From: Eustoma russellianum
Taxonomy: Eukaryota > Streptophyta > Magnoliopsida > Gentianales > Gentianaceae
Length of the DNA: 64,000 nucleotides
Assembly: GCA_036186865.1 (NCBI GenBank)
Contig: AP025047.1
Span: 22,711,447 to 22,775,446 of the forward strand
Direction: 5' to 3'
Position numbers and translations under genes: made by a program. The notes below the pieces were generated by a model that made no database searches, was not told the origin of the DNA, and was given only the letters and a program-made list of their open reading frames with translations. This document shows, piece by piece, positions 1-11,500 of the stretch (position 1 is the first letter of the stretch; every line of letters begins with the position of its first letter).

Positions 1-1032
1 TCGAGCTTTCTGAGACCAAAACAAAAGTGTTTTATGCTCCGCTAATTTGTATTGAGCCTCTACTGCATGATATTTCGTGCGGGTCTCTAGTGAAGGTTGT
101 GCATCAAAGGCTTCTTCACTGTGTGTAAGTTCCTGCTCCAAATGTGATAGATTATCAAATATATTTCCAAACACAGTGGTGTTCCATTCTTGTAAGTCTT
201 TTTTCAGTGTTTGTAACTTATTATACAATCCACACATTCCACCTGTTATGGGGTACGAATCCCATGTTGCCTTCACAAATGCGTGAAATTCCTTGTGCTC
301 TACCCACATATTCTGAAAGCGAAAAGATTTTGGTCCCTTGAATGATGTTAGTGTAGATCGCAGGAGCAGTGGTGCGTGATCAGATGTTAAGCGTGTAAGA
401 TGTTTAACACGCAGACTAGGAAACAGACTGTTATATGACTCTGAACAAAGCATACGATCCAACCGTCTTCGAACTACGCCAAGGCCACGACCACTTGTCC
501 AAGTACAAGCTGAGCCTTCATATGGTGAATCTATTAACTCACAAGACGCAACACAGTCGCTAAAGTCCTCCAGCGAAGACATAGATGGGGTAGAAAGTCC
601 ATCATGCTCCGCTACTGATAAAAATGTGTTAAAGTCTCCCCTAATTAACCATGGTTCATTATTAGTGTCATGGTGATGCTGTAATGAATGCCATAGTCTA
701 CGTCGATCAGTTACGGTATGCATTCCATAGACAGGGGTGAACCAAAAAACAACCTATGTGCCAACAACCTGAAATTTGAAGTGGGAGCACTGTTCGTCAT
801 AAATTGTACATAGTTGTCTGAGTGAATCATTTGTCCAGAATATCCAAATTTTTCCTCTGCAAGTTGCTTCAGCATGTGAAAATTTCAGTTTTCTTTAAGC
901 TTGAGTCAAACGCGCAGATTCTTTCTTTGGCTCGATAATCACTAATAACCGTAGTTTATGTGTTTTTACAAGTTTGCGAATGTGAACCAAGGAGTTCGCA
1001 ATTCCCCGCACATTCCATATGAGACAATTCAT
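1..1032 (-). pseudogene. LINE A ORF2 N-terminal endonuclease remnant
   Basis: The ATG at 1032-1030 overlaps the ORF1 stop. The reading begins MNCLIWNVRGIANSL, the start of an apurinic-like endonuclease (EEP superfamily) that nicks target DNA for target-primed reverse transcription. A stop follows after about 45 codons, and the rest is spread over several frames. Fragments typical of the family remain recognisable on the minus strand, such as the GDFNTF-type motif region near 620-640 and the SDH-type motif near 380. RT and later domains lie outside the window. Confidence 0.75.
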
Positions 1033-2423
1033 TGAGACGAGGAAGAGGATAAGTTTGAAGATCTGGTTCGTCGCTCTGTAGCGTGAGTGTGTGTGCCTAA
1101 CATTTCTTGTTTCGTACGGCGTCGTCTGGAAATAGGCATGGGATCTGCAATTTCCTGCAGCAGCTGATCGGTTGACTTAGTAAAAGAGTCAGAGTTATCC
1201 TTGCCGTGTAAAACATCATCTGCGTCATTTGTTAGGGCGTTGTGCAGCACTTGACTTTACTGGCCTGTATGAGAGGGAATATCCGCTTGAATTGTAAGAG
1301 GAGCCAGAGTGTTTTCTGGGGCCTTATCAGTATGATGTATGTATGCCTCAGAATCAGAGTTTGTGGCATCCAGGACATCTTCACCTTCTTCTGGAATGTG
1401 AACTAAGGATGCACCAACCTTTGTCAAGTCTTGTTTCTCAGATAATAATGGTAAAAGAGTATTATCGTTTGGTGTAGCATTTGGAGTATGCGGATGATCC
1501 ACAACTGTTGGATGAACATCTTGTAGTATAGGATTATCAATTGGCAGTGTAGGAATTTCCTCATGTACGTCATCAATCAAAGCATCCTCATTGTCCTCAT
1601 CAACAAGCAGCGGGTGTGCGGATTTATTTTTCTTTGGAGTCCATCTTTTGGATTTTTCCTTCACTGTGGTTGAGATAGGAGCTGTGTGTCTTTCTGTTTC
1701 CTGCAGATTCTCATCTACTGGGTTGCAAGTTTTGGCTTCATGTCCTAGAATGCGGCAGCTAATGCAGAATAACGGTATATTTTCATATTCCACTACAGGG
1801 TATATTTCCTGATCTCCTCCTTGAATATGCAACCGGACTGGTAACGTCTTGGAGATATCTACTTCTATACACAATCTCACTACTGATGGACGTAATCCAT
1901 TAGATGTAGCAGAGTCCATTTTTAACGGCAATCCAATCATGTGAGCTATATCCCACAAAGCTGATTTATTTTGTAAGTATAATGGAATACCCCGAATGGA
2001 TACCCAAATCGGAACTATGGGTTTATCAATCTTGGGATCAAAATCCGGTGTCCATTTTGTCGCCCTCATAATATATCCATTAACGGTCCATGAACGACGT
2101 AAGAAACATCGATGATAATCTTCCGGATGTTGGAAGGTTAGCATAACATGTTGATCATCCAATAAGCCTAGTTTGGGAGTCAGCTTAAATCCAATTCTTT
2201 CCATGCAGGCTGCTAACTGTTTCATATTGGGACGGCCATGCCAAAAAGAACCAACCAGAGTATATTTGAAAGGTAATGAGTATCGATCTACTTCCTGTTT
2301 TGTGAATATTATAGAGGGCATACCTTTATATCGCGATATGGGCATGATCGTTGCGGCAGTCTGCGTATGAGTCAGAGCCAATGCTTCTGCAAAGGTTTTC
2401 TTGGTCGATGGAGTGTCCGACAT
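1029..2423 (-). pseudogene. LINE A ORF1 (nucleic-acid-binding protein), one in-frame stop
   Basis: ORF1 proteins of plant L1 elements bind the element RNA and form the retrotransposition particle. The start at 2423 (MSDTPSTKK) is chosen because LINE D starts with the same MSD motif, although the frame stays open to 2540. A DUF4283-like region covers about residues 30-200 (YKGMPSIIF, GSFWHGRP, TKWTPDFDP, VWVSIRGIPLYL). It is followed by the knuckle CISCRILGHEAKTC, a complete CX2CX4HX4C. The second half is acidic and low in complexity. One in-frame TAA at 1259-1257 interrupts it; the same frame continues to a TGA at 1031-1029 that overlaps the ORF2 ATG. Otherwise this is the best preserved ORF1 of the three minus-strand LINEs. 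Confidence 0.85.
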
Positions 2424-2610
2424 TGTCGGATCAATGCAAGCAGCGGGAATATTCAAAAAAACAGTGAGCCGAGAAGGAGTGCAAGACAATGAGGGATCGT
2501 AGCAGATAAACGAATAGAAGTTGCAGTGAATTGAAATCAAAGGTGACAGCTTTTTCCATGGTGATGCGCAGTCGATGTTGTCTCCAGAGCCGCCGCCATC
2601 TCTTCGCCCC

Positions 2611-2686
2611 TATACATATGTATATATATATATATGTATATATATGTATATATATATATATGTGTGTGTATATATATATATATATT
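2611..2686. repeat. TA/TG microsatellite between LINE B 3' end and LINE A 5' end
   Basis: An imperfect (TA)n tract with a short (TG)n run lies exactly between the end of LINE B and the 5' leader of LINE A. It may be the tail of LINE B or the target into which these LINEs inserted; similar tracts flank the 5' ends of LINEs C and D. Confidence 0.9.
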
Positions 2687-2715
2687 GGAAAGGATATTTT
2701 ATTAACTTAAACCCT

Positions 2716-2732
2716 CACTTATGGCGGAGGAA
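2716..2732 (-). other. Conserved LINE 3'-terminal motif, LINE B
   Basis: The plus-strand sequence CACTTATGGCGGAGGAA is identical to the one at 7801-7817 at the 3' end of LINE C. On the element strand it reads TTCCTCCGCCATAAGTG. Conservation between two diverged copies at the 3' end suggests the site recognised by the element's own RT, although nothing in the window proves this. Confidence 0.7.
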
Positions 2733-3254
2733 AACCTTATTACATCAAAAGAAAATATGACGATAGTAGCAGTATATGATTATCAACATCCATATTATAT
2801 ATGATATGCCGTATTAAAACCTTGCCAAGTAAAACCACCCTTGTGGATAAAACCTTGACGAAGGAAAAAGCGTACATATTTATATAAATGGACTGTTGAT
2901 AGACGCTACAGTGTAAAAAAAATATAGAAATCGGAAATTACATAGGTGTAACAAAATAAATATCCGTACGAACATGTGCTCTTGATGAATGGCCCTTCGC
3001 CCGGTAGAAATCGCGTCAGAGTCCAGGAAAGTAAGTGCAATCCATATCCAATGCAAAATTAGTAAATCCGAAATCCGCAGATGGCACCTTTGAAGCAGTA
3101 GATGTAGAAGGCAAAAGAACTCCATACCGCCATGTTGTAGCCCAGAAGAAGGCAGTAGTATCGTTGACTCCGTCCATGTGTCATGAAAACATAAGAGTGT
3201 GTTAAACATATTAAAAGACGCGATAGAAGGCACTCGAACAAATGAATATTGCAC

Positions 3255-3730
3255 ATACCAACTCTGCCTGTACTCAGCCAAGTACAGGCAGAGAAAAGAA
3301 ATGAAAGCCAATCCATATGGAAGACGAGTGATGTAGCAGTGTAATTGTTGTAAATATATGAGACCGCCCAGATATCGAATAGACATGTAAGTGCATGAAG
3401 CAGGAGTAATAAAAATAAGCAGAGATCATAAACTGCAGAGACATGGATCTCACCGAGTCTGCCTGTACCCGTCAGAGTACAGGCAGCGATATTGTCAGCA
3501 TGCCAATCCTTGTGGAAGACTTGATAGTATGGAGACTCCCCCAATGATAGAAACATCAAACCAGAACGCGATGTTTGCCATGCATCATAGAAAGCAACCA
3601 TTATGTCAGATTTGGTCAGATGACATACCATGTGATAAAGTAGGAAGGTAAACATATCGAGTCTACCTGTACTTAAAAAAAATACAGGCAGAAGATATTG
3701 TTGTGTGCCAATCCATATGAAAGACCAAAA
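3255..3730 (-). repeat. Three tandem units of about 200 bp with hairpins in the 3' region of LINE B
   Basis: Three units each contain an inverted repeat followed by the box GCCAATCCATATGGAAGAC (variants at 3307-3325, 3502-3520 and 3707-3725). Unit 1 has a perfect 13-bp stem, 3262-3274 with 3281-3293, and a 6-nt loop. Unit 2 has a 10-bp stem, 3459-3468 with 3477-3486. Unit 3 has 9 of 10 pairs, 3662-3671 with 3683-3692. Box spacing is 195 and 205 bp. Related units occur in LINE C. A 225-codon open frame crosses the array on the minus strand but has no ATG at its start and is probably fortuitous. Confidence 0.85.
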
Positions 3731-3732
3731 AC

Positions 3733-6700
3733 TCAATGAGTACGTATGTTTGCTGACGTGAGATCCAAATTGACTGAAGCGCGTACCATGGGAGGAAGAC
3801 TGTAGTTATCAAAATAGCTTGTGCCCGGTGATGTCATTGCATATTGGGCCAGGTAGTGAGCCTCCATGTTAGCCTCTCGATATATATGTGTGATTTCCAA
3901 CCGATAAAGATTAACCAATGTTTGTAGTAGCCGGAGATGAAAGTTGCCATAGACAGTCTGCGGTTGACGTAAGCGCAATGACATTTGCGCACAATCAGTC
4001 TCTATGACGAGTGTTCGATATAATGGAAGGAAATAGAGTAAGCCAAATAGAGTAGTATGAATTTCTGCCATCAAAGGTGTGCATGGAGGTAATCGAAAGG
4101 ATAACACGCGAACACACGTGCCCGCATGATCCCGCATGATAACGCCGCCTGCAGCATAGAGACGTCCAACTGCTGCATCCACATTAAGCTTAAATCTGCC
4201 TGTTGGCGGAGTTAGCCATCTTACCACCTTAATACGGGGAGGTCGAACATAGGAATCCATGAAAGAGAGAGAGATGGCCCTGCTGCTAGTTTTGATCCGT
4301 GTAATGTGTGAAGCCACATGTTAATGTCAAAATGGATTGTGGCCCGAAGTGTCGAGATAGAAAAAGATGCGGAGTCCCCATACACTAAATTAGCATAATT
4401 GCGCTAGATATTTTGCACCAGGATACCCGGAACCACAATTTTCAATACCCCAAATAGTGAAGAATAGGAGGAGCGGTACCACCATGATAAAAGATACTGG
4501 CGCAGATTCAGAGTTGGGGGGGAATTCCATGCAACTTCGTCGCAAAGAAAGTCCACAGTAGTCGAATTGGTTGACAATATAGGAATACATGATCAACCGT
4601 TGCTGAATGTTGTCTACAAAATGGGCATTGCGTAGGACGTGTGGTAGAATAACGGCCAATATAATCTTCAAATGGTAGAGCCGAGTGAAATATACGCCAA
4701 AGTAGTATTTTTGTGGCTGGTGAATGTTGTTTAAACCAAATAAACATAGCCGAAAGTAATGTAGGCGTGGAGGTCCTACAAATGTCATAGGCCGATTTGA
4801 GTGTAAATTCGCCCAAGGATGATGGATTCCATGTAAGATGAGAACCAATGCCAGTCGTCTGCGAAATACAAGTGGCATGAATACGACAGATAAGTTTCCA
4901 AACCGGTGAATCTGGCAGTCTTGGCCGATAATCCCCTCTCCGCCCGTATTTGACTTGCATATACCGACTCCATAATGTATCTTACTTTTGATATAACCAC
5001 CAAATCCTGCAGTGGTAAGCTTGTTGAAGCATATTAAGATCGCGAAGGGCCTAAGCCGCCTTCCTCAATAGGCAAAGTTATCTTCGACCACGCAACCCAA
5101 TGATGACGTTTTCCCCAATAAAAAGATGCCATCTTTCTATGTATCATTTTGATGACAGACTTTGGTAAGCCTCCTGCTGCAAGAATATGAAGTGGGAGTG
5201 CAGAAAGTACAGACCGTAACAAAACTAAACGACCTGCAGATGAAAGGAGACGTGAATGCCAACCCTGTAATCGCTCATCTATATGATGTAGGAGAGTAGA
5301 ACAAAATCAGGAACGACTAATCCCTCTGTGGAGATAAGAACCAAGATATCGAAAAGGGAGAGAAGAGAGCCGCATGCCCAAAATTTCTTGGAATGAGCGG
5401 CACCAACGAGGGGTAATGTGTGCCGAGGGGATTAGGCTGCTCTTTTGAAAGTTAACCTTTTGACCCGAAGCAGTTTCATACTCAGTTAAGAACGTGTAAA
5501 AGCGCCTTAAATTGCGCCGTGTTCCTTGCAGAAAGATAAGTAGGTCATCTGCATACGCCAAGTGTGTTATGGCAAAAGGAATGCGGCCTAAACGAAATAA
5601 ATAGCAGGAGAGATAAAGGATCCCCCTGTTTGACACCTCTGCCTGGACAGAATGTAGACGATGGCTCCCCATTTATTAATACCGATAATGTAGTAGCACG
5701 GAGATGATTAATGATAATCCGAATGAAAAAAATCCGAAAATCCAAACTGACGCAACAGCCGCTCTAAATAATCCCAACTGACCCGATCAAAGGCTTTCAT
5801 CATATATAACTTCAGTCATAATTGAGACCAACCTCTATCCAACATATGTATCATTTTCCGAGCCAATAAAACTTGAGTTGAAATATCATGTCCCGGGAGA
5901 AAACCTGTCTGTTCTGGAGAGATTAATTTCGGGAGTAGCGTCCCCGAACGTGTGGCAACTATACGGGTACAAACTTTACTCAAAAAGTTTGTAAGACAAA
6001 TAGGCCGAAAATCACTGAATGTCTGAGGAGATTGAGTCTTGGGTATCAAAGTAATTAAGGCACTAGCCATGACAGTCGGCTGTGGGACGCCAAGAAAAAA
6101 TTCCTGCACAGCTTTAACAACATCAGAATGTATGACAAACCAACATGAACGATAGAAACTACCGTGAAACCCATCTAGTCCTGTGGCGCTCTGAGGGTCC
6201 AGATGCCACACTGCCTCCTTCACTTCCATCTCCATAGGAAGCTGCGTCAGCATGGCATTTTCCGATTCTGTTACTAGTCGAGGAATGTGAGAAAGTATAG
6301 ATGAATGATTTTGCGTTGATTCTGAAGCAAATAAATCCCTATAGAAAGAGACGGCAGCAGCCATAATCTCTGCTATGTCCGTCAAAATATCCCCCGCAGC
6401 ATTGCGAATTTTCTGAATGCGCAAATTCGTTCTTTTCCCCTTGACAATGGAATGAAAGTATTGTGTGTTAGCATCGCCTTATTTAAGCCATTTTATCCGG
6501 GCTTTTTGTTTCCAGAATTGTAATTCATAATTCGAGGCTTGCAAATATTCTGCCTTGGATCTATGATACTCCTCCCTTGTCTCTGCTGTCGGATGTGCAT
6601 CCCAGGCTGCCTCGGCATGATTAAGCTGAGCCTCTGCATGCTTCAGATTGTTGAAAATATTTCTAAAGATGTCCTTATTCCACCGTTGGATATCTCTTTT

Positions 6701-7527
6701 GAATGCAAACAGTTTTTTATAGAAGCCATGCATGCCACCAGTAGTAGGATATGACAGCCATGCCTGCTTCATATAAGAATGAAAGTTGGAGTGATGGAGC
6801 CAGGCTTCCAAAAACCAAAAGGAACGCCTGCTTGTTGAGACACCGTGTTTACACAGTAATAATAAAGGCATGTGGTCCGATGTAACCCTCGGTAAATACG
6901 ATAACTGTATATCATGATACACATCCTGGAAAGCTAAATTGATGAAAACCCAGTCCAAGCGACGACATATCCGTCCAAGCCCCCTGCCATCTGCCCAAGT
7001 AAATCTAGAACCGTGATGCGGAGGCGTCATTAAGGAACATGTTTCAATACACTCATTAAAGTCTTGTAATACTGCGAGTGATGGTGTGGAATGTCCTCTA
7101 TGATCCTCGATGATTCTAAAAGTATTAAAATCACCTTCCACCACCCAGGGCAATTGAGATGATTCAACAAATTGACATAATGAGTGCCAGAGTGGACGAC
7201 GCTGAAGAGAGGTATGCTTCGCATATACAACAGATAAAAGAACGTCCATTGCAGTGAGAATGGCTGCATAGTAAAATGTACCACTTGATCTTGATCCTGA
7301 GTAGTAACCAAACGAAATTCAGTGTCACGCCAGAAAAACCAAATACGTTCCGATTGTGAAGCATAATAATGTGAAAAACCAAGTCGTAAGGCAAACCCAT
7401 CTATTTATGAAGGTGCATGCTTGGGTTCAATTAAAGCAAGTAAATGTAAACGGTGTTCATGAATCATTTGTTTTAACCTAGGTAACGCGGCACGCATGCC
7501 TCGGACGTTCCATACTAATGTATTCAT
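3733..7527 (-). pseudogene. LINE B ORF2: endonuclease, reverse transcriptase, zf-RVT, RNase H (broken)
   Basis: The ATG at 7527 overlaps the ORF1 stop (ATGA) and reads MNTLVWNVRGM. The endonuclease lies at about 7527-6479 (motifs VVEGDFNTF, RLDWVF, SDHMPLLLL). RT lies at about 6424-5030, with LDPQSATGLDGF, LITLIPKTQSP, the GVKQGDPLS motif and catalytic YADD near 5555-5544. The zf-RVT domain lies near 4960-4508 (CPFCRQHSATVDHVFLYC). RNase H lies at 4317-3733, with acidic residues in LNVDAAVG, MAEIHTTL and VIETDCAQ plus a C-terminal EANMEAHYLA, an apparently complete catalytic set. RNase H of this type would remove the RNA strand after first-strand synthesis. At least six frame breaks or stops separate these blocks, including a stop about 40 codons after the start. 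The RNase H block is the best preserved. Confidence 0.85.
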
Positions 7528-7787
7528 TGAGTAAGAGAGGAGGTACTTCCCTGTATGATGTGCGATGCACTGCGTGTCAAGATTATAGATGGAGGAAGAG
7601 GAGGCAAATCCTTGCGTGTTCTGCGCTTACGACGTGGGACAACCGAGATGAATTCAGTCTCAGCAGCCTGCTCATCTAAGTGCGATATCAATATTTCTTC
7701 ATCCGGCGATGGGGGTATAAGCTGCATTCGTCGGGACACATCCACCGGGACATTAGGAATATCATCAACATGATCCTCAAGCGGCAA
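7524..7787 (-). pseudogene. LINE B ORF1, C-terminal fragment
   Basis: This open frame of 87 codons resembles the acidic C-terminal part of LINE A ORF1 (LPLEDHVDDIPNVP here, LIDDVHEEIPTLP there). It ends with TGA at 7526-7524, overlapping the ORF2 ATG at 7527-7525. The DUF4283 and zinc-knuckle part is missing because the element is 5'-truncated at about 7790. Confidence 0.75.
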
Positions 7788-7800
7788 ATCTGTTTACCCC

Positions 7801-7817
7801 CACTTATGGCGGAGGAA
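7801..7817 (-). other. Conserved LINE 3'-terminal motif, LINE C
   Basis: Identical over 17 bp to the motif at 2716-2732 at the end of LINE B. It marks the 3' end of LINE C, directly before the LINE B ORF1 fragment. No A tail separates the two elements. Confidence 0.7.
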
Positions 7818-8089
7818 TACCGTGGTTACATAATTGGCCCTAGTTAAGGGGAGACTCTCCCAAGTAAATAGAAAAGTAAATCATGTGTAAAGAGTATGCG
7901 ACAAAATGAATAAGTAACAAAATGAAAGTATAACTAATAAAATTAATGCGCTGCCATGATAGTTGAAGTGCTCCATGTGGCCGTTGAAGTTCAATGTGCG
8001 ACAGAAACTCCCCATGCATCACATAGAAATAGTGAATGAGTAGAATGAGTGGGAAAAATGAGTTAGGGTAATAGAATATGATGTGAAAA

Positions 8090-8355
8090 CATACCCACGT
8101 CACCTTGATCCTACAAGAGGAGCAAGGCAACAATTTAAACCGAGGAGCCAACCCATATGGGAGACAAGTCCATATGATATCATGCAATTCCAAGGCCGCT
8201 GCTCCAGCATGATAAAGAAAAGGATTAGCATATGTATATTAAAGAGATCAACAAGAGAAACAAGAGAGAATGTAAGGCATACCCATGTTGCCTGTAGCCT
8301 ATTAGACCATGGGCAACAGAAGAGAATGAGAGCCAATCCATATGGGAGACAATAT
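8090..8355 (-). repeat. Two tandem units of about 185 bp with hairpins in the 3' region of LINE C
   Basis: The box GCCAAYCCATATGGGAGAC occurs at 8147-8165 and 8332-8350. An inverted repeat precedes each box: 7 of 9 pairs around 8103-8133, and a 7-bp stem TGTTGCC/GGCAACA at 8286-8292 with 8312-8318. The layout matches the units in LINE B, but the stem sequence differs while pairing is kept. Confidence 0.75.
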
Positions 8356-8593
8356 GCGAGTATTGCAATCATGGGGGTCGTGGTTCGTTGTAAGCGAAGT
8401 GCGCAGAATGACAGAAAGTCGGAAGCATGCTGTCTGCCAGGATGGTGGCCCGGATAGAGGAAGGAAAAAGGCCGAGAGAGTCATAAGATGTGAAAATCTG
8501 AGAAGATAGTGATAATTACGCAAGCAAATGAGCAGGTTCATTTGTTTCTCGTGGGGTATGCAAGACTGTGAAAGATCGCGATTGAATTAGGAC

Positions 8594-11500
8594 TCATAGC
8601 CTGCATATGTCAGGTGCCAATGAAGAAGAGTTAATAGTCAAGAGCTTGACTAGTTCTGCACAATCAGTCTCCAAAATGACATCTCCATAATGTGGTAAGT
8701 AGTACATGATAGCCATAAACACTGCTAGAGATTCAACCCGTAGAGGCAAGTCTAACCGAAGAGGGAATGAGATGGCATGTATAAAAGCACCAGTGGAGTC
8801 GCGGAGGAGCCCACCCCCGCTAGAATGATGTCGGCCTACTGCAACATCCATGTTCAATTTTAGACGGCCGGAAAGAGGAGGTGACAAGATCTGGAATAGT
8901 TTCAGCTATTTTTCTGCCAGCCGTGGAGGACACCCATGTATAAATCCATGCGTATAGATCTGATAGTTAGCTGAGGGGACCAAGTGAGGTCATCAAAACA
9001 TACGGAAGCATACATTTTCCAGAGGTTCCAAAGTAAGATTCCCAGAAATACAGATTGCATTGCGCCCAAGAAATTACTAGAAGATGAACACCATATGTAC
9101 AACATGTAGGATCGCCAAGATCCATTAGTGAAAGGCGGTAGATCTAGCAAAGTAGCAAAATATGACAATATCATACGTACCTCCGTACAGTCAAAGAAAA
9201 GATGCAAGGTGGAGGCATTCGCTGAATGGCAAAACTGGCAACAAGAAGGGAATGCATGCATAAAGCGACTCAGATTGTCCAGAAGTGGGAGTGCTCATTG
9301 ATAAAATCGCCATAAGAATAGCTGTATAGCTGGGCACTGCGAATTGTTCCAAATGTGTACGAAAGATAATAGGTCCGGCTTGGATGGACGAAGCGAATCA
9401 TAAGCAAATTTTAATGTAAATGCCCTGGATGGCGTGGGCCAAATTGGTGCAGGTGGAGATGATGAGATATCCGAACATATTGCATGTATGGCACATATGC
9501 GCTTCCATCCTAGAGAGTCATATAATCTTGACTGATAATCAAGCATATTTCCATATCGACCACGCATGTAACGACCCCATAAAGAATCACTGTAATGATA
9601 TAAATGCCGGATTTTGAAGGAGTATGTAGCTTGGATAGATGATAGATTGCGTATGCCTAGACCTCCCTCATGATATGAGAAACACAATTTTGGCCAAAAG
9701 AGCCAATGATATCTACTAGGGCCCTAGAAAAAACGAGCAAAGCAGCTTTCCAACACTTTAATAACGCTCTTTGGTAATCTAGTTCCCGCCATAAGGTGTA
9801 ATGGTAAGGATGCGAGTACAGATTTGATTAAGACAAGTCTACCTGCCATCCCCAGTAGCCATTGTTTCCAACTCTGCAGACGTCTGTCTACATAAGATAA
9901 GAGATCTGTACAATGAAAAGTACGTTTAATGCCCTTATGTAGATAGGAACCCAAATATTTGAGGGGCAATGAAGATTGCCGCATGTCCAGCAGACCAAGT
10001 AAGTCAGCCCTTCTCTGAGATGGTATAGATGAAGAGAACACCACCGTACTCTTGTGATAATTTATAGCCTGACCAGAAGTAAGCTCATAAGTGGTAAGAG
10101 AAGATTTAACATGCCGCAAGTTTCGTCTATTAGCTGCAACAAAAAGAAGAAGGTCATCTACGTGGGCCAAGTGTGAGATAGTAAGAGGGAGACGACCCAC
10201 GGGGAATGTTTGTATATATTCGCTATGCGTGTGTGATTGAAGAGAACTTGAAAATGCTTCCGCTACTATGATGAAGAGAAGAGGGGATAATGGATCACCC
10301 TGCTTCACCCCTCGTGTGGGCTAGAAAAAACCACTAAGAGCACCGTTAATGAGTATCGAAAATTAGGTACTGCTTAGGTGATTATGGACGATTTTGATGA
10401 AGAAAAGGAGAACCCAAAGCGAGCTAAGACCCGATGTAAGAATTGCTAGCTAACCTGGTCAAATGCTTTAGCGAGATCCAACTTTATTATACAGTTAGAT
10501 GAGCGAGGAGAATGATCCAACCAATGTATCATTTCATTGGCTAATAATACATGCTCAGCAATTCCTTTACCTTTTTGAAATTCTGCTTGCTCCAAAGATA
10601 TGACATACAGTAGTAAGGAACTTAATCGAGTAGCTAGTATATGCGTCTGAATTTTGCTTAGAAAAGTACGAAGGCCAATAGGTCGGTAAATGTTGTTTGT
10701 GTGTTACCTTTTGGAAGCAAGACAATCATAGTGTGAGCAACAGCCCTGGGCAAGGGGAAGCCCAAGAAGAATTCATGTATAGCTTTGTATACATCTGAAT
10801 GGATTATATCCCAGCAAGTACGGTAGAACCAACCATTATATCCATCTGGGTCAGCAGAGCTTTGCAGGTCCAACGCCCAAACAGCCTCGCGTACCTCTTC
10901 TTTAGTTGGCATGGCAGTTAAAAATTCATTATCAGCATCCATAATGAGTGTTGGAAGTGTATCAAGCAGAGCAGGATGGTCTTGTACTAACTGTGCGGTA
11001 AACATTGTAGAATAGAAATCCACAGCCGCTTGCTGAATATCTTGCGGTGTAGTGCATAGGGTTCCATCAGAGCGCTGTATCTGATGGATATACTGACGCC
11101 GATGTCGGTCTTTAACAATGGCATGGTAATAAGCCGTATTAGCTTTGCCCTCTTTCAACCATTTTACGCGGGCCTTTTGCTGCCAGAACTTCATTTTGCG
11201 AGAACAGGCAGTTTGATATTTAGCCTGAGCTGCGTTATACAAGACACAATTTTTAGCGGTGGGGGTGTGCATCATACACAGTCTCTGCCCGTTGCACAAG
11301 AGTTTCTGCATATTCCACTTGTCTAAATATATTTCCAAATACTTCTTTATTCCAGGTGGATAGACCCCGTTTGAGGAGACGCAGTTTGTGACAAAATCCA
11401 TTCATACGTCCAGTTTTAGGGTATGAGTCCCACTGTTGACGCACATAAGGAAGAAATTGAGTGTGAGTAGTCCATACCGTAAGAAATCGAAATTGCTTGG

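Larger units (their letters stand above)
1..2605 (-). mobile_element. LINE A (plant L1-type non-LTR retrotransposon), 3' part outside the window
   Basis: The minus strand reads a short GC-rich 5' leader (about 2600-2424), ORF1 (2423-1029) and the start of ORF2 (from 1032). The ORF1 protein has a DUF4283-like domain and a CCHC knuckle, and ORF2 begins with the endonuclease signature MNCLIWNVRGI, the usual plant L1 arrangement. The 5' end looks complete because the leader resembles that of LINE D; it abuts a TA/TG microsatellite that follows the 3' end of LINE B. The window edge cuts the element in its endonuclease domain. It is decayed by stop codons and frameshifts. Confidence 0.9.
2690..7790 (-). 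mobile_element. LINE B (plant L1-type with RNase H), 5'-truncated
   Basis: The minus strand carries the last part of ORF1 (7787-7524), all of ORF2 (7527-3733) and a 3' region of about 1 kb with three tandem units (3733-2690). The 5' end is truncated inside ORF1 at about 7790, where it joins the 3' end of LINE C without intervening sequence. Domain order in ORF2 is endonuclease, RT, zf-RVT and a C-terminal RNase H, as in the plant L1 clade that carries an added RNase H. Numerous stops and frameshifts make it inactive. Confidence 0.9.

Noticed and set aside
2880..3386. 168-codon open frame on the minus strand
   Set aside because: Another frame of the same tandem repeats, without recognisable protein features.
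3059..3736. 225-codon open frame on the minus strand after LINE B RNase H, with three hydrophobic repeats
   Set aside because: It starts without an ATG and simply crosses the three tandem DNA units, whose lengths are close to multiples of three. LINE C does not keep the frame. Treated as a by-product of the repeats.
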